NCBI RefSeq assembly: GCF_017591425.1
Contig: NW_024467121.1
Location: forward strand, 1,364,001-1,428,000
Direction of reading: 5' to 3'
DNA from: Ochotona curzoniae
Lineage: Eukaryota > Chordata > Mammalia > Lagomorpha > Ochotonidae
Length of the DNA: 64,000 bases
The notes below the pieces were generated by a model, which worked only from the letters and a program-made list of their open reading frames with translations, was not told the origin of the DNA and ran no database searches. The position numbers and the translations under genes are program-made. This document shows, one piece after another, positions 63,726-64,000 of the stretch. Positions within the stretch are counted from its first letter, which is position 1; every line of letters starts with the position of its first letter.

Positions 63726-64000
63726 TCATCAACAAATCCAGACACTCTCCCCCAATTTTCACTTCTTACACTTTTTTAAAATCAATCTCAATGATCATGG
63801 AGCTGGCTATTTCATTACAGAAATATCCCACATTTGTATGAAATCCTTATGGCTATAGAGGGTGGCAAAACACTATGCTTCTCCACCCCCTCCCACCCTG
63901 AAAAATCTAGTAAAGAAGGGGTAAAATATGTGTGCTATCAAAGGAAGACTGCCACCTTTCACAATGACATGCATGAGGAAAAGCACCATGAGGCCGCACG

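Noticed and set aside
53000..64000. Search for NMT2 exon 1
   Set aside because: No CpG island and no Asp/Glu-rich N-terminal coding segment are present, so exon 1 must lie outside the window.

Overview
This is a window of mammalian nuclear DNA, most likely from a lagomorph and probably a pika (Ochotona). It has widely spaced exons with GT-AG introns, two CpG-island promoters, ancient LINE-1, L2 and MIR fragments, and above all dozens of tRNA-derived C-type SINEs (CSINEs). The youngest CSINE copies carry a head and a box with a CATATGGG core that look like the pika-type subfamily. The species call rests on remembered SINE patterns, not on a database search.

Four protein-coding genes are supported, in the order and orientation of human 10p13: OLAH (+, last two coding exons near 3 kb), ACBD7 (-, four exons, 8.66-11.61 kb, complete, 88 aa), RPP38 (+, single coding exon, 18.88-19.73 kb, 282 aa) and NMT2 (-, coding exons 2-12, 22.85-52.98 kb, 461 aa). 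The NMT2 first exon lies beyond the right edge. All exon joins were checked by reading phase, and both complete proteins and the NMT2 segment close in frame without stops.

Layout. 1-2.9 kb is an OLAH intron with L2, L1, a CSINE and an antisense LTR-like element. 3-3.9 kb is the OLAH 3' end. 3.9-8.5 kb is intergenic, with unclassified repeat-like sequence. 8.5-11.8 kb is ACBD7 with a CpG island carrying two CCAAT boxes. 15.5-16.3 kb is a CpG island with NRF1-type sites, the presumed RPP38 promoter. 18.9-19.8 kb is the RPP38 coding exon and poly(A) signal. From about 20 kb to the end is NMT2, convergent with RPP38. Its introns hold most of the SINEs, a long mosaic of decayed L1 sequence at 26.3-33.2 kb, several dinucleotide repeats and a U2 snRNA pseudogene fragment.

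The genes do not form one pathway. OLAH releases medium-chain fatty acids from fatty acid synthase, ACBD7 binds acyl-CoA, NMT2 uses myristoyl-CoA to modify protein N termini, and RPP38 is a subunit of RNase P and RNase MRP. I see no undescribed biological system. The most useful observations are lineage-specific changes in NMT2 (a splice-donor change that also alters a residue, an Arg-to-Cys change, an exon-10 junction resembling NMT1), an antisense LTR-like element in OLAH, the two promoter architectures, and microsatellites grown inside CSINEs.
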